NCBI GenBank assembly: GCA_032622095.1 | Contig: CP136066.1 | Location: forward strand, 150,304,224 to 150,368,223 | DNA: 64,000 nucleotides | Direction of reading: 5' to 3' | From: Siphonodentalium dalli | Taxonomy: Eukaryota > Mollusca > Scaphopoda > Gadilida > Siphonodentaliidae | Shown here: positions 22,441 through 35,299 of the stretch, in pieces | Layout of the letters: every line of letters begins with the position of its first letter | Numbering within the stretch: position 1 is the first letter of the stretch | The notes under the pieces: generated by a model | What the model was told of the DNA's origin: nothing | Database searches by the model: none | Seen by the model: the letters and a program-made list of their open reading frames with translations, nothing else | Translations under genes and position numbers: made by a program

Positions 22441-23603
22441 AAAATTGTTGTGCGCGAAGCGTACGCACGGACCGCAGGCCCCTCCGACGCCGAATAAAGA
22501 GCCCCGATGGGAGCCTGTTTCAGCTAATAATAAATAGTGTTGTTCGCAAAATAATTCCTTTAAGATGCGTCTTTTTATTTTAAATTTTTTACATCGAGTA
22601 GAACATATAACTCCATCATCAGTTTATTGTAAAGATTGGCGACTAAGGTGCAAAATGTGGCAACTAGGGACTCCAGAAAAGGTGGCAGGTGGAGGGGTGT
22701 GGGCAGTTGCAATTCTTGCCCTCACCGGAATAGTCAGTGACTAAAGTGCCATTTTGTTATCCACATGCAGAATGACAATAAATTCATTATATATCATCAC
22801 AAATAGAACTGTTATACAATCCGTGAAATGGTGGGTCTGTCGTTTGCAAATTCACCCCCTGGGTACCTCATTCTACTTAGGCCTCAACCGCTATATGGGG
22901 AAGTGGGGCCATCTCGGTGGTCGCGTGACAAATGTGTAAATATGTTCTTTTCTACTGAATTGTCTTTGTTCTATATGTATTTTATGTATTTGTGTTACAT
23001 GTAACTCTTCATATGATGGAGGATAGAAATAAATATATATATATGAGACCTAGGATCATATAGAAATTCCCCAGTTGAAGTTGGCAATGTTCACCCATTA
23101 GTCACCTCGATTATGCATTTTATCTTCTGCAAATTATGGGATATAGAATCTGAACAGAAAGGGGAAAATAACTGAGACAATGTTAATTTGAGACTATAGA
23201 TACTTCCCAGAAGATGAGATCTACGCAGAATTGCATGTCAGCATAATATCCTAAAGGTATTTTTTTAATTACAGCTAACATGTATCGAGATCAATAACAG
23301 GTTACAAGCTATTCAAGAATAGGTCATCGCTGGAATTTATTTTCAGAAATTCACCCTTTGTGGACCTCATTCTGCAAATTACAGACACGCTATTTCAGGC
23401 TTATGTCCGAGTTATGGAGGCACGGCGTCAGTATGATTGTCCGTTATTTGCTTAACTCAGTGAGCGTGAACAAATTCTCATTTCTTATCGAAATGGCCAT
23501 GTGTCGATCGGAGTGGTACATTGAGATGCTTGAATGTTCACCCATGCCGGGGTTAGAACCCGCGCCAACCTCGTCTAGTCCAGACTCAGTGTTAGTAAAC
23601 TTA
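22441..23603. other. Repeat fragments, no gene
   Basis: Bases 22846-22890 and 23341-23390 share an 'aattcaccc...cctcattct' block (inverse near 2063-2105), and 23043-23120 is the inverse of 1985-2080. The segment 22920-23040 ends in aaataaatatatatata and could be a LINE 3' end. Open frames of up to 104 codons show no known domain. Confidence 0.5.
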
Positions 23604-25390
23604 TAGTTGGGGGAGCCGCATATGTTCCATTTACACTTTTGCCTACAAAAGGTTTGACCCCCTAAAGTTGGTACCAATAATGGAACATTTTGAAAAACCG
23701 ATTTCTTAAGTTGCGCATTCCTGGGGTTTAGGGGCCGCTGAACCCCAAAAAGTGCCAAAAATCACTTCTATTTACACTTCCGCGTACATCGATGAATTTT
23801 GGTTTGATGATACTCCTAAGTGTACTGATAAAGAAAACACAACTTAAGAAAGGGATTTTCCTGGGGTTTTCAGATAAGAAAGGGGGTCCCATGCTCAACC
23901 CCAAAACGTGATTTTTCACTTTTTTTTAAACTTTCGCGTACATCCATAATTTTTGGTCTCAAAGTACTTTGATATATACTAATTATAAAAACACAACTTA
24001 AGAAGCAACTTTTCCTGGGGTTTTAAGATAAGAATGGGGTAATCGGATCACCCCCCAAAACGTAAAAAATCACTTTTATTTACATGATTGCATTCGTCCA
24101 ACGTGTGTGTATGTGCGTACACCCCAGGAACGTTGCACTATTACAACCAATACATCCCTAAATCGATACGATCAACTTAAGAAATATATATTCATGTCGT
24201 TTTCTGATAAGAACGAGACTTGTTACGCACCCCCAACCCGATCCATTTTCTAGCGGAAATCTATTAAAATGTATACAAATGTATATATTTTCGTGACGCT
24301 AAGACATAATGACACTTTTTTGAGCCGAAATTGAAACTCACCATCCAAGATGGCCACCAAAATGGCCGCCGGAAGTTGAAAATATGACATTTTTTCACAA
24401 ATATCTTCTAGATCAATTCATGCTGTTTGGAACTGGTTGAGTAATGCAACTTTATTTTGTGTTTTGTTTATTAACTGATCATTGGAGCAATTAAATATTC
24501 AATTATTGGGGTCCTAACCCCTTCTGATCCTTCAAATATTCGATTGTACAGAATGCGGTATAAAATTTCACTAAAAATTACAATTGGGATTCTATTCATA
24601 TTTCAACAAGAAATGAACAGAACTTTGTAATGTAAGTGAGGCATATCATTACCTATGAATATTCCAAATCACTGGAACCAAAATTCTTACTTTGGCTCAA
24701 AATGGCTGCCAATATGGCCGCCAAGATATGGAAAATGGTAAATATTACACCAGCATGTCTTGCAATCGCTTACAAGTTGTGTTGATGTATAAAATGGGCT
24801 ATTCTGCATTCTATACATTGAATACTAACATGTCTGATGCACCATGGTTAATTGTTACTATTTTCACCACTGACATCGTCAAAAATATTGGACTTGACAT
24901 AAATATTGGCAAAAATTAAGTTTTCAGGTTTGGACCATTTTTTCTGGTAAAATATAACTATCTTTGGATTGAAAGGTGTTTATTGTTTTGGTCTATCTTA
25001 AATGTGTCACACTACAGTGTTTATAGACCAAATTGCTCAATTCTAATTTTAATTTTTTACATATATCCCGAACATTCTCTGCATTATCCGAAAAGGTAGC
25101 AAATTGTGACTCACTTGGTTATTATACGTGTTAGTTAATTAACTGACAACTACACGTTCTATTCCCAGTTTTCCCAGTTCCGTATGGGGCATGACAAATT
25201 CATTTTAAAGTATGCAATTTTGCCGAGAACCTCTTTTGTGATTTTGGCCATATTTATTGAAAGGAAATGGGCAGAACTTTGAGACAGAACTGAGATGGAC
25301 CATAATCTTTGGCTATTCTGGTTCATTATGATAAAAAACAGGATACAGGATACAGTGTGGATGCCAAGATCGTAGCCAGGGAGTTACTCT
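23604..25390 (+). repeat. Outer left arm of fold-back element 2
   Basis: Its inverse is at 32040-33900. The outer 650 bp has phrases such as cctggggttt, 'cttaagttg' and cgcgtacatc repeated three or four times in diverged form. The inner 1.1 kb equals the arm of fold-back element 1. The arms differ by a G run of about 20 at 33258, where this arm has only acccccaaccc. Confidence 0.85.
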
Positions 25391-26760
25391 GTGATCATAT
25401 GTGAGTTGAATAGGTATACAGGGAGTTATTGTGTGTCATGACTGATGTGAGTAGGTATACAATGAGTGACTATATGGTTATGAGTGGGTTGTCCATGGTA
25501 AGATGCATCTATGTATACAGGGAGAGATCATGGTCAGATGTGAGGTGAATCGGTATGCATGGAGTGACTGTATGGTGTATGATTGTGTATATCCAGTACG
25601 GGTGCACCCGGTGTGCCTGTATGGTCATTGGTGTGGTGTATGGATATAGCTACATGGTCATCTATGTGTTGATTATGTATATATGGAGTGACTGTAAGGT
25701 CATGGGTGGGATGTACATGCTTTGTATGTATGATCATGGATGGGGTGTGTGGATAAATAGGTAGTGATTTTATGGTTACGGGTAATGTGTATAGGTATAC
25801 ATGGAATGACTGACTGTACGGTCATGATTGAATATGAATACCTGGAGTAAGCTGGGTGGTCATTATCGAGCGTGTGGGTACATAGGGAGTGTCCTTCTGG
25901 TAACGGGTGGGATGTATATTTATATATATCGTGGATGTATTATCGTTGGTGGGTGTATATGGCTTAGCTGTATTATCATGGATGGCGTGTATGATTATAC
26001 AGTGAATTGCTGACTTGTCATGTGTGAGGTGTATATGCAAGTATGGATTGTTTGAGTGGTCGTATGTGCGGGTTTTTTTTGTATATCTGGAAGGGCTGAA
26101 TTGCCATTAGTGAGGTTTACATGTATACCTGGAGTGAATTTATTGTCTAGGGTGGGCTGCATATGTATATCGAGTGGTTATATGACTATGAGTGTCGAAT
26201 AGGTATACAGGTAGTGACCGTATGATTAATGGTGAGATGATTACATGTAGGTATACAAGTAGTGACTGTATGATCATAAATGTAATGAACATCTATACAG
26301 GGGTGACAGGCGTATGAGTATACATGTACCTGGTGTTCCTGTTTGGTGACTCGTGTCGGTATCATCATGTGTATGTTATACAAGTACACACACGTGTTGC
26401 TTTATTGTCATGGGCGAGGGATATGTGTATATAGCGAGTGGCTATATGGCCATGGGTGAGGTGCATATGCATACATGGAGTGACTATACTGACATGGATG
26501 TGGTGTATTATTATATCTTGAGTGGCTATTCGGCTATAGTGTGACAAATAGGGATACAGGGATTGACATGGCCAATGTTGAGGTGAATATGTATACAAGG
26601 ATTGACCATGATCGTGTATGAATGTTTTGAATATGTACACACGGGGTGACTATATGGCCATAGGTCAGGTGAAGGAGTATACCAGGTAACATGGGTGAGG
26701 GTATGTGTATGAAGCGAGTGGCTATATGGCCATTGGTGATGTGCATATGTATACCGGGGT
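25390..26760 (+). repeat. ~42-bp minisatellite array 2
   Basis: Same unit as array 1 (core gtatacatggagtgac...tatggtcatgggtgaggt), diverged, all in plus orientation. Open frames here have the 14-residue period of the unit. Confidence 0.85.
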
Positions 26761-26764
26761 GACT

Positions 26765-27540
26765 TTATAGTGTGGTCGTCAGAGGGTTCGACCCGGAAGA
26801 AATTGGTATAGAAGCGATTTTGGTGTCATTCGACGCGGGAGAATCTCGTGAATAACATATCCAAAATCCGCTAAAATCCGCTTTGGGCAAAATTCAGGAT
26901 CCAAGATGGCGTCCAACAAGGCTGCCGTTAGTCAAAAGATACTCTGACTGAGATTAATTCGATAACAGTGAGAACAAATGTTGTCATATGTTGTCATATG
27001 TATACATTTGTATACATTTTTGCAAAGGTAAAATGTTGAGCCACCTGTTTATGGCAAAAATGGAACCCATCGTCCCAGATGGCTGCCAAAATGGCGGCCT
27101 AAACTCGAACATTTGAAGTTTTTGCCTAATATCTTAAAGATCAATTCCTGTTGTTTGATAATGGTTCAGACTGGCGACATTGATTAGTCATATTCATGTT
27201 AATTCATCATTGGAGCAATGAAAGATACCATAAATGGGGTCCCAGACTCATCTACACCCTCAAAAATTCGATTTTACAGAACGCGGTATAACATTCCACA
27301 AAACTCTCCATTGTGATTACAGTCATATATCAACAAGAAATGGACAGAACTGTACAATGTAAGTTGGGCATACCAATATCTATAAATACTCCAATTCAAT
27401 GAAACCCAAATTGGCGCTTTGTCTCAAAATGGCTGCCAAAATGGCGGTCAAAATATGGAAAATGGCGGATATTGATCACAGTGTCATTCAATCCATTATA
27501 AGTAGTGGTTGATGAATAAAATTGACTAAATAAATACGAA
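26765..27540 (+). repeat. Inner inverted arm, left copy
   Basis: Inverse of about 30363-31080. It begins tcgtcagagggttcgacc and includes the paired phrase 'aaaatccgctaaaatccgct'. It contains another diverged arm unit (27060-27480); a third unit follows at 27595-27870. Confidence 0.85.
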
Positions 27541-30230
27541 TGAATACCTCTTTATGATGCCATTATGCTAGCTCTATGTAAAAATCAGTACCAAAAATGG
27601 CTGCCAAAATGGCCACCCGATGTGAAAAATACTATTTTCTATCACTTCTGTTTATCACTTGTTGCTCTCTGAACTGGGAAACAATGGGTATATTCTTTCA
27701 ATGATCGTGTCAACTGATCATTACAGCAATGACATTTCTAATAGATTAGATCATAGTTTACTCCGGTCCTTCACTAATAAGTTATAACGAATGCGGTATG
27801 AAATTTAACCAAAATCGACTTTGGGGTTCTGGTCACATTTGATATTTAGGGATGAGCAGATCTTGTCTACAAAATAATTGATCGTTTCTTTTATTTGTGA
27901 ACATTCCATCTCAAATAGACCAAAAGAAACAATACATTTTATCTAATATGGCTTCCAAAACGAAAATGGTAGACTCTGCCCAGCTTATCACATAATGGAA
28001 GTTGTGAGTGGTGGATGCAGTTGATAGTTGGCTCATATACATGTATGTGGCTCATATACATCAAAACTATTTATTTTCAATCTTTTGGTGGCTTCCCGCG
28101 GGTTGACAAAATCTCGACTCATATATCCATTATGGCGGGAAATGAGTATTTGATACCATTCGAATCGTGAGAAAAAATCCAATCCGATGGGCCAAACTGT
28201 CCTTGCATTGGATGACAAATATTCGCACAAACCAGTGAAGCAAATGTCGTAAATCCAGCGATCTTTACAATTATTCGTACTATGAGGTCGTATGTCCAAC
28301 AGCAGCCAATCGGACGCTTCAGGTTGTCCACGTGACTTCTGTTTTGTGTTTGTGAATTCTAAAATGTGTGCTATATGGCAGTATCTCCATGTTAGTCGCG
28401 TGATCATTTGGTGATTTAAATTTTGTGATTGTTCCACACATTTCTGTATGATGATGCACATGGGTGAATTTTCATAGTGTAGAATAGGCACTTTTTAGTT
28501 CATAGACACATGCGATTGCCACCATATTTAGCTTAATCTGCATTTATTAGCACAACTTCATTATAGCACGGAAACGAATCGTCGCTGGCATACGCAAAAT
28601 GTCATATCTCCAAACAAGCTATTGCTTTTTAAAAGAAAACGAGGGAATAAACAGAAAACAATATGTGGTTCAATGAACAGCTAATGTCAGTTTTCATTGG
28701 GATAAATACAACAATACGTCATGCTTTGTCAACATTAGGAGAAATGTTGTCTAAAAACTTCAACCTTCATTTTCTCGGAAAGTTGAAAATGTGGGTTACA
28801 TTATAGCACTGATGCGACGAAATATTAACTATTCGGGCTCGGCCATCATTTTCAAGTTTCAAGCTGGAACTAAATGTAGCCCATGGATTCCCCATTTCGA
28901 CATGTAAGAAAAGTAGTTTTACTCTGATCTCTTCCCAGATATCAACTCTCCGGTAAATGGTGATCTCTTATGTTCTAGAAAATACGTGTGCCAAATACAT
29001 ATATGTATGAAGAAACTATTCCCATACATTGTTTACACATCGACTCCGTAAGTATGTGGAGGTTTTCTTGGACAAGCGGGATTTTCAAACCTCGAAACCG
29101 TCCGTACAAACAATAAAAGTTAATAGGAAATGACGTTGGATGTAGGTCTAGAGTACGTCGTCCGCATGAAATAGTTTCGTGTCATTAATTTGCACATAGT
29201 TCGTGCTCTGATGAGCATGGATGAACGCCTTATGTGGCAGTTTGATTGTCTAACATCCGGAAAATAACATGTTCATTGTTCACATTTCTTAGACAAACAT
29301 GTTGTTAATCACCATCTTCATGTGGCATTTCTATCCAATGACAACCTTGAAATGCCAGTTAATCAAGCTAAATGGTTGATACCTTTACGCCTACGGGTCA
29401 GATCCAGCCGTGACGCACATTGTGTCTACATATCTTTGATGAAATTCACTAAATGTGTAGAAGATATAGGTGCGTCTATATATGTACTAGAATGTTTCTA
29501 TCCACATGTATATACCCACAATCGCATGACACGGAATTGTCACATAAAGTGTGAAGGGTATACAATGTACGTGCGAATTTTCATTTTTCCTCTTGATATT
29601 GAAGAAAATAATGTTACTTTGAAACTCTCCAGCTCCGATAACAAACTTGCCCACCAATTAAGTAAACCCCAGATTATTCGCTTTTCCCTCCTGTCCTTTT
29701 CACTTTCGCCAGCACTGGAAAACCTATTATAGCCTGATGCTTCCGTACTAGACCACCGATGCCCATATAATTGATGTTCCGAATAGTCGTTATTAAGTAT
29801 AAATGTTGACACTGTGTTTTCAAATAATCCAGATTCGTAGCAATTTAATTTATTTTTAATTAATTTCCAGATAGTCCCTCGTAATAAGTGGACATCGTGT
29901 TGGTTCCTGCAGTAGATACTGCTTAGTTGGAACATTTCGGGCTGAACTGATTGTGGTAGTAGATTATTGGCAACATGTTTAATAGGTCTGTCATCGTTAG
30001 CTCACAACCGAAGTGTTGTTTCGGCTTTCCTTTGAGCAGAACTTAAATTTCGACAATTTTCGGTGGCCATTTTGGTAGCCATCTTAGCATTTTTAATCGT
30101 GATTGGCTACTCATACCCACAAAAAACATTGATTTCAATCAATGATGTGTATTTGTGCCGAATTGGCGTTTTGTCGAATGGGTTTTCGTGAATAACTACA
30201 TATTTGCCATTTTCATTATTATTGGCGACC
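27540..30230. other. Loop of fold-back element 2, no recognised gene
   Basis: After a diverged arm unit (27595-27870) the sequence is not obviously repeated in the window. It holds a minus-strand open frame of 152 codons (28033-28491) and a plus-strand one of 136 codons (29322-29732). Neither shows a known domain; splice sites and promoters were not convincing. If the element ever carried a protein, this is where to look. Confidence 0.45.
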
Positions 30231-31080
30231 ATGTTGGACGCCATCTTGAATTCTGTATTTTCCCAAAAGCGGATTTTAGCGGATTTTGGATATGTTATAC
30301 ACGAGATTCTCCCGCGTCGAATGACAACAAAACCGTTTATTTACCAATTCCTTCTGGGTCTAACCCTCTGACGACCATTCTAAATATCTGCCATTTTCCA
30401 TATTTTGACCGCCATTTTGGCAGCCATTTTAAGACAAAGCGCCAATTTGGGTTTCATTGAATTGGAGCAATTATAGATAATGGTATGCCCAACTTACATT
30501 GTACAGTTCTGTCCATTTCTTGTTGATATACGACTGGAATCCCAATGGCGATATTTGTGGAATTTTATACCGCGTTCTGTAAAATCAAATTTTTGAGGGT
30601 GTATATGAGTCTGGGACCCCATTTATGGTATCTTTCATTGCTCCAATGATGAATTAGCATGAATATGACTAATCAATGTCGCCAGTCTGAACCATTATCA
30701 AACAACAGGAATTGATCTTTAAGATATTAGGCAAAAATTTCAAATTTTCGAGTTTAGGCCACCATTTTGGCAGCCATCTGGGGCGAGGGGTTCCATTTTT
30801 TCTATAGATATGTGGCATAATACTTTACCTTCGCAAAAATGTATACATTTGTATTAATATGGCAACATTTGTTCTCATTATGTCGAATTAATCTCAGTCA
30901 GAATCTCTTTTGACTAATGGCGGCCATGTTGGACGCCATGTTGGATCCTGGATTTTGCCCAAAGCGGATTTTAGCGGATTTTGGATATGTTGTAGCAGAG
31001 ATTCTCCCGGGTTGAATGACACCGAGATCGCTTCTATACCAATTTCTTCTGGGTTGACCCCTTTTTTTGCGTACCACGAC
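30230..31080 (-). repeat. Inner inverted arm, right copy, with an extra direct duplicate
   Basis: 30363-31080 is the inverse of 26765-27540. In addition 30230-30375 is a direct copy of about 30930-31085 (accatgttggacgccatct..., agcggattttagcggatttt), so one end of the arm is present twice. Confidence 0.8.
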
Positions 31081-31084
31081 CACA

Positions 31085-32040
31085 CTATTATGGTCATTGT
31101 TGTGGTGTTGATGTATATATTGATTGTATATTTGACCATGCGTTTGGAGAATAGGTATACAGGGATGATTACCTTATGGCCAATGGTGAGATGAATGGGT
31201 ATACAAGGAGTGACTATATGGTTATGGGTCATGTTTAGGAGTATACCCGGTGTGCCTGCATTGTGACGCGTGGCTGTATGGTCATCCGTGGTAATGGGTC
31301 AGGTGTACATGTATACATTGGGTCACTATATTGTTATGTCTGTGGTGTTTATGTATATATGACATGACCTCTCTATTGATTAACATATCCTTGAGTTATT
31401 GTGGAAAGCGATAGCCGCCCAAGGTGCACATGTACAACCCACCCATTACCCCAGTCACTCCATATGTACATAAACACCACACAAATGACAACACAGTCAC
31501 CCACTTTGTACACGTACATGTACTAGTACACCTGATCATATACTTGGTTATACCCGTGCATACCACAAATGACGATACAGCCACGAGTCACCATGCATGA
31601 ACACCATGTATACACCTACACCCGACACATGACCATATAGTCACTCTATGTATACATATTCACTACATTCACGATCATACAGTCACTCACTGTATACATA
31701 TTCACCTCACCATGGACCATACAGCCACTACATGCATACCTATTCGTCATACACATGACCATAGAGTCAATCCAGGTATATATATGCACATCACCAATGG
31801 TGAACCCTTCCAGATATACCAATATCCGCACATACGACCACTCATAAGTTCCATACTTGCCACACTCATGATAATAAATCTCCTCCCCATACACCACCAA
31901 CGATAACACATCCACAACATATATAAATATACGTCCCACCGTTACCAACAGGGCACTCCCTTTATACCCACACATCATTCGTGACCATACAATAACTCCG
32001 TGTATACCTATTATCCTCATCTATGATCATAGAGTATTAA
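31085..32040. repeat. ~42-bp minisatellite array 3, with an orientation switch
   Basis: Units run in plus orientation from 31085 to about 31360, then in minus orientation from about 31420 to 32035. The switch point carries tgacctctctattgattaac and gttattgtggaaagcgat, which is the inverse of 12535-12590 in array 1. Confidence 0.85.
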
Positions 32041-33900
32041 ACTCCCTGGCTGCCATCTTGGCTTCCACCCTGTATCCAGTTGATAATTTTTTATCATAAT
32101 GGGCCAGAATACCCACATATCATGGTTCATCTCAGTTCCGTCTCAAAGTTCTGCCCATTCCCTTTCAATAATATGGCCAGAATCACAAAAGAGGTTCTCC
32201 GCAAAATTCCATACTGCAACTTTAAAATGAATTTGTCATGCCCCATACGGAACTGGGACACACATAATAGAACGTAGTTGTCAGTTAATTACATTGTAAC
32301 TAACACGTACAATAACCAAGTGAGTCACAATTTGCCACCTTTTTCGGATAATGCAGAGAATAATGTTCGGGTTATGTTAACTTTTAACTTTTTACAAATT
32401 TGGTTGCCATTTTGGAAGCCACCTTGAGCAATTTAGTCTATAAGCACCGTAGTGTGACACATTTAAGATAGACCAAAACAATAAACACCTTTCAATCCAA
32501 AGCTAGTTACATTTTACTAGAACAAATGGTCGAACCATGAAAAGTTAATTTTTGCCGATATTTATGTCAAGTTTGTGAGAGAAAAATCCAATATTTCTGG
32601 TGATAGTGAAAATGATCCATGGTGCATCAGACATGTTAGTATGCAATGTATAGAAATCAGATTAGCCAATTGTGTACATCAACCACAACTTGTAAGCGAT
32701 TGCAGGACACCCTGGGGCAATATTTGCCATTTTCCATATTTTGGCGGCCATTTTCGCAGCCATTTTGAGCCAAAGTAAGATTTATGGTTCCAGAGATTTG
32801 GAATATTCATAGGTAATGATATGCCTCACTTACATTACAATGTTCTTTTCATTTCTTGTTGAAATATGACTAGAATCCCAATTGTAGTTTTTTTTTAATT
32901 TTGTACTGCGTTCTGTAAAATCGAATTTTTGAGGGATCGGAAGGGGTTAGGACCCCAATAATTGCATATTTAATTGCTCCAAAGATCAGTTAATAAACAA
33001 AACACAAAATAAAGTTGCATTACTCAACCAGTTCCAAACAGCATGAATTGATCTAGAAGATATTTGTGAAAAAATGTCATTTTCAACTTCCGGTGGCCAT
33101 TTTGGTGGCCATCTTGGATGGTGAGTTTCAATTTTGGCCCAAAAAGTGTCATTATGTCTTAGCTTCACGAAAATATATACATTTGTATACATTTTACTAG
33201 ATTTCCCCGATATAATTGTCATAAAACTGGCTCAGTTATAGTTCTAGAAAATGGATCGGGGGGGGGGGGGGGGGGGGGTAACAAGTTTCGTTCTTATCAG
33301 AAAACGACATGAATATATATTTCTTAAGTTGATCGTATCGATTTAGGGATGTATTGGTTGTAATAGTGCAACGTCCCAGGGGTGTACGCACATACACACA
33401 CGTTGGACGAATGCAATCATGTAAATAAAAGTGATTTTTTACGTTTTGGGGGGTGATCCGATGACCCCCTTCTTATCTTAAAACCCCAGGAAAAGTTGCT
33501 TCTTAAGTTGTGTTTTTATAATTAGTATACATCAAAGTACTTTGAGACCAAAAATTATGGATGTACGCGAAAGTATAAAAAAAAGTGAAAAATCACGTGT
33601 TGGGGTTCAGCATGGGACCCCCTTTCTTATCTGAAAACCCCAGACAAATCCCTTTCTTAAGTTGTGTTTTCTTAATCAGTACACTTAGGAGTATCATCAA
33701 ACCAAAATTCATCGATGTACGCGGAAGTGTAAATAGAAGTGATTTTTGGCACTTTTTGGGGTTCAGCGGCCCCTAAACCCCAGGAATGCGCAACTTAAGA
33801 AATCGGTTTTTCAGAATGTTCCATTATTGGTACCAACTTTAGGGGGTCAAACCTTTTGTACGCAAAAGTGTAAATAGAACATATGCGGGCTCCCTAACTA
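32040..33900 (-). repeat. Outer right arm of fold-back element 2
   Basis: Inverse of 23604-25390. It starts with the inner edge ctccctggctgccatctt and ends ctccctaacta at 33900. It contains a G run of about 20 near 33258-33278. Confidence 0.85.
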
Positions 33901-35128
33901 GCGTACATTTGCTCCCACCGTCGCGCACGGTACCAGCGCGTCTAGCAATTGTACTTCGAAATTTATTTACGACTGGTCCAGACTGTGATGATCTGATCCA
34001 CGACCTAACGATAGTTGCTCGAAATTCCTTCCTTCTGATAAGTTTCCTTGGTCAAATTTCCATTTTGTTAAGACAAAATGACAACAAACGCATTTCTTCA
34101 AAAGACGATTTATAGTTATCAGAATCTATTAATTAAAAAAATAAAATAATGCTAACTACTGTCAACTCTATTAAAAAAAAAGGGTTAATATATATCAACA
34201 ATTTGTTCAATGCAATTGGTATCGAGAGTTTATGGGTCGGCTCGTCGAATATTTGCTAGGCCGTCAAACAATACATGTGGTAAAAAATATCAGATTTCAA
34301 TACTCAATATCTGATAACTCTGGGCTTTGACTCGACTCGAATCAAATATTTTTACCCCTGAAGTTAAAGGATTTTTAGGAGCATTCATTCGGATTTGTAC
34401 GTATATCTTCAAGACTGTTTCTCATTGGGGGCGGATTATAATATAGCCCTGTAACATTGGTGACAGAAGAGGGCGTGAAAGGAAAGACAAGTGGGATGAA
34501 AGGAGGTTCCATGCATGCTCGACCTCTACCCTATGTGAGATGAAAGTGAAACATGACGTATTTATACGCAGTTCCATTGTTCAGACTATGACTGCATGTC
34601 AATTATCACAAATCTATAGATAATGCTCGCCAAATTGATCGAAGAGATCAAACTAGCACATTTCAACACAAGCTATAAAGAAGACAGCCATGCCTCTTTG
34701 CCAATGGGGGGGGGGGGGGGGGTGTCCAAAATTCGAAATTTCAACAACAGTTGAAAAGGCGAGTTTGTATATAACCACAACATTTGAAAATTCAAGTGAT
34801 GACGATTCGAGAGAAGTAATGACGAGATATTATGGTTGTTGTAAATACTAACATTTTAATAGGACTGTCAAGAAAATAAAATGATTTCCAATAAGAAATA
34901 TTCTTGCGAAACGGGTGGTCATGCTTGTATATGCTTCTAGCTATAGTGCTAGTGTAAATCCTTGTAGCCACGCATTGAAGAGCTCCGACCGATATGAGGT
35001 TTGTCCAGTTTATGAGTTCCGCATAGAAATGAAAATGCCCGTGTCGAATCACGTTAGCTGACACACAACGTGTGTGACAATACTGTCATGACATGATTGT
35101 GCTTTGGGTGAATAAACAGACTGTCACG
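33901..35128. other. No gene seen; probable 3' flank and UTR of the bZIP gene
   Basis: Bases 34290-34375 resemble one end of the TTAA MITE family (ctcgactcgaatcaaatattt). A run of about 18 G lies at 34707-34724. The 3' UTR of the minus-strand bZIP gene must lie immediately below 35129, but I could not place a poly(A) signal with confidence. Confidence 0.5.
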
Positions 35129-35299
35129 TCACTGTGGGTTCTCAACATTCTGGAATGCCTCATCAGTCAGTAGATACTGGACGACCGGACAGACTGCCGC
35201 GTGTTTCTGAACCAAGCCGCCTAGCAATTGCTTCTCTCCCCTTAACCGATGAGCCTCGGCCTCAAGTCGGGCATAGTGTGCTTCCATCCTCTGGATTTT
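35129..35299 (-). CDS. ATF3/FOS-like bZIP protein, last coding exon (leucine zipper)
   Basis: On the minus strand a good acceptor (tgcattttcag) precedes 57 codons ending in TGA at 35131-35129. The 56 residues begin KIQRMEAHYARLEAEAHRL and hold a leucine zipper. With the last Leu of the preceding exon, heptad positions are Leu, Met, Leu, Leu, Leu exactly seven apart. After the zipper come His and Cys (QKHAAVC), as in ATF3, JDP2 and FOS, where the zipper ends ...H-R-P-x-C. The zipper mediates dimerisation with other bZIP proteins. It joins in phase 0 to the basic-region exon 1.09 kb upstream. It is a close gapless relative of the zipper exon at 62343-62504, so the locus holds tandem paralogues. 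Confidence 0.88.
   Translation of the reverse strand, partial: KIQRMEAHYARLEAEAHRLRGEKQLLGGLVQKHAAVCPVVQYLLTDEAFQNVENPQ

Larger units (their letters stand above)
23604..33900. mobile_element. Giant fold-back element 2, 10.3 kb, two nested inverted layers
   Basis: The outer arms 23604-25390 and 32040-33900 are inverse copies from their tips (tagttgggggagcc ... ggctccctaacta) inward. Next inside lie minisatellite arrays (25390-26760, 31085-32040). A second inverted pair follows: 26765-27540 against 30363-31080. The loop 27540-30230 looks unique. Arm units are diverged copies of those in fold-back element 1, with 'ccaagatggcc' and 'gaatgcggtata' blocks. No transposase is recognised. Fold-back (FB/TU-like) transposons with long repetitive inverted arms are the nearest known type; assignment to a superfamily is not possible. 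Confidence 0.75.

Noticed and set aside
25390-26760. CRISPR-like array
   Set aside because: Repeats are contiguous and diverged with no unique spacers; this is a minisatellite in a eukaryote.
28033-28491. 152-codon minus-strand frame in the fold-back loop as a gene
   Set aside because: No domain, promoter or splice evidence; mentioned only as something to test.
33258-33278. G runs (also 34707, 36735, 62768) as regulatory quadruplexes
   Set aside because: Single long homopolymers are common simple-sequence expansions and one is absent from the partner arm; nothing links them to a gene.
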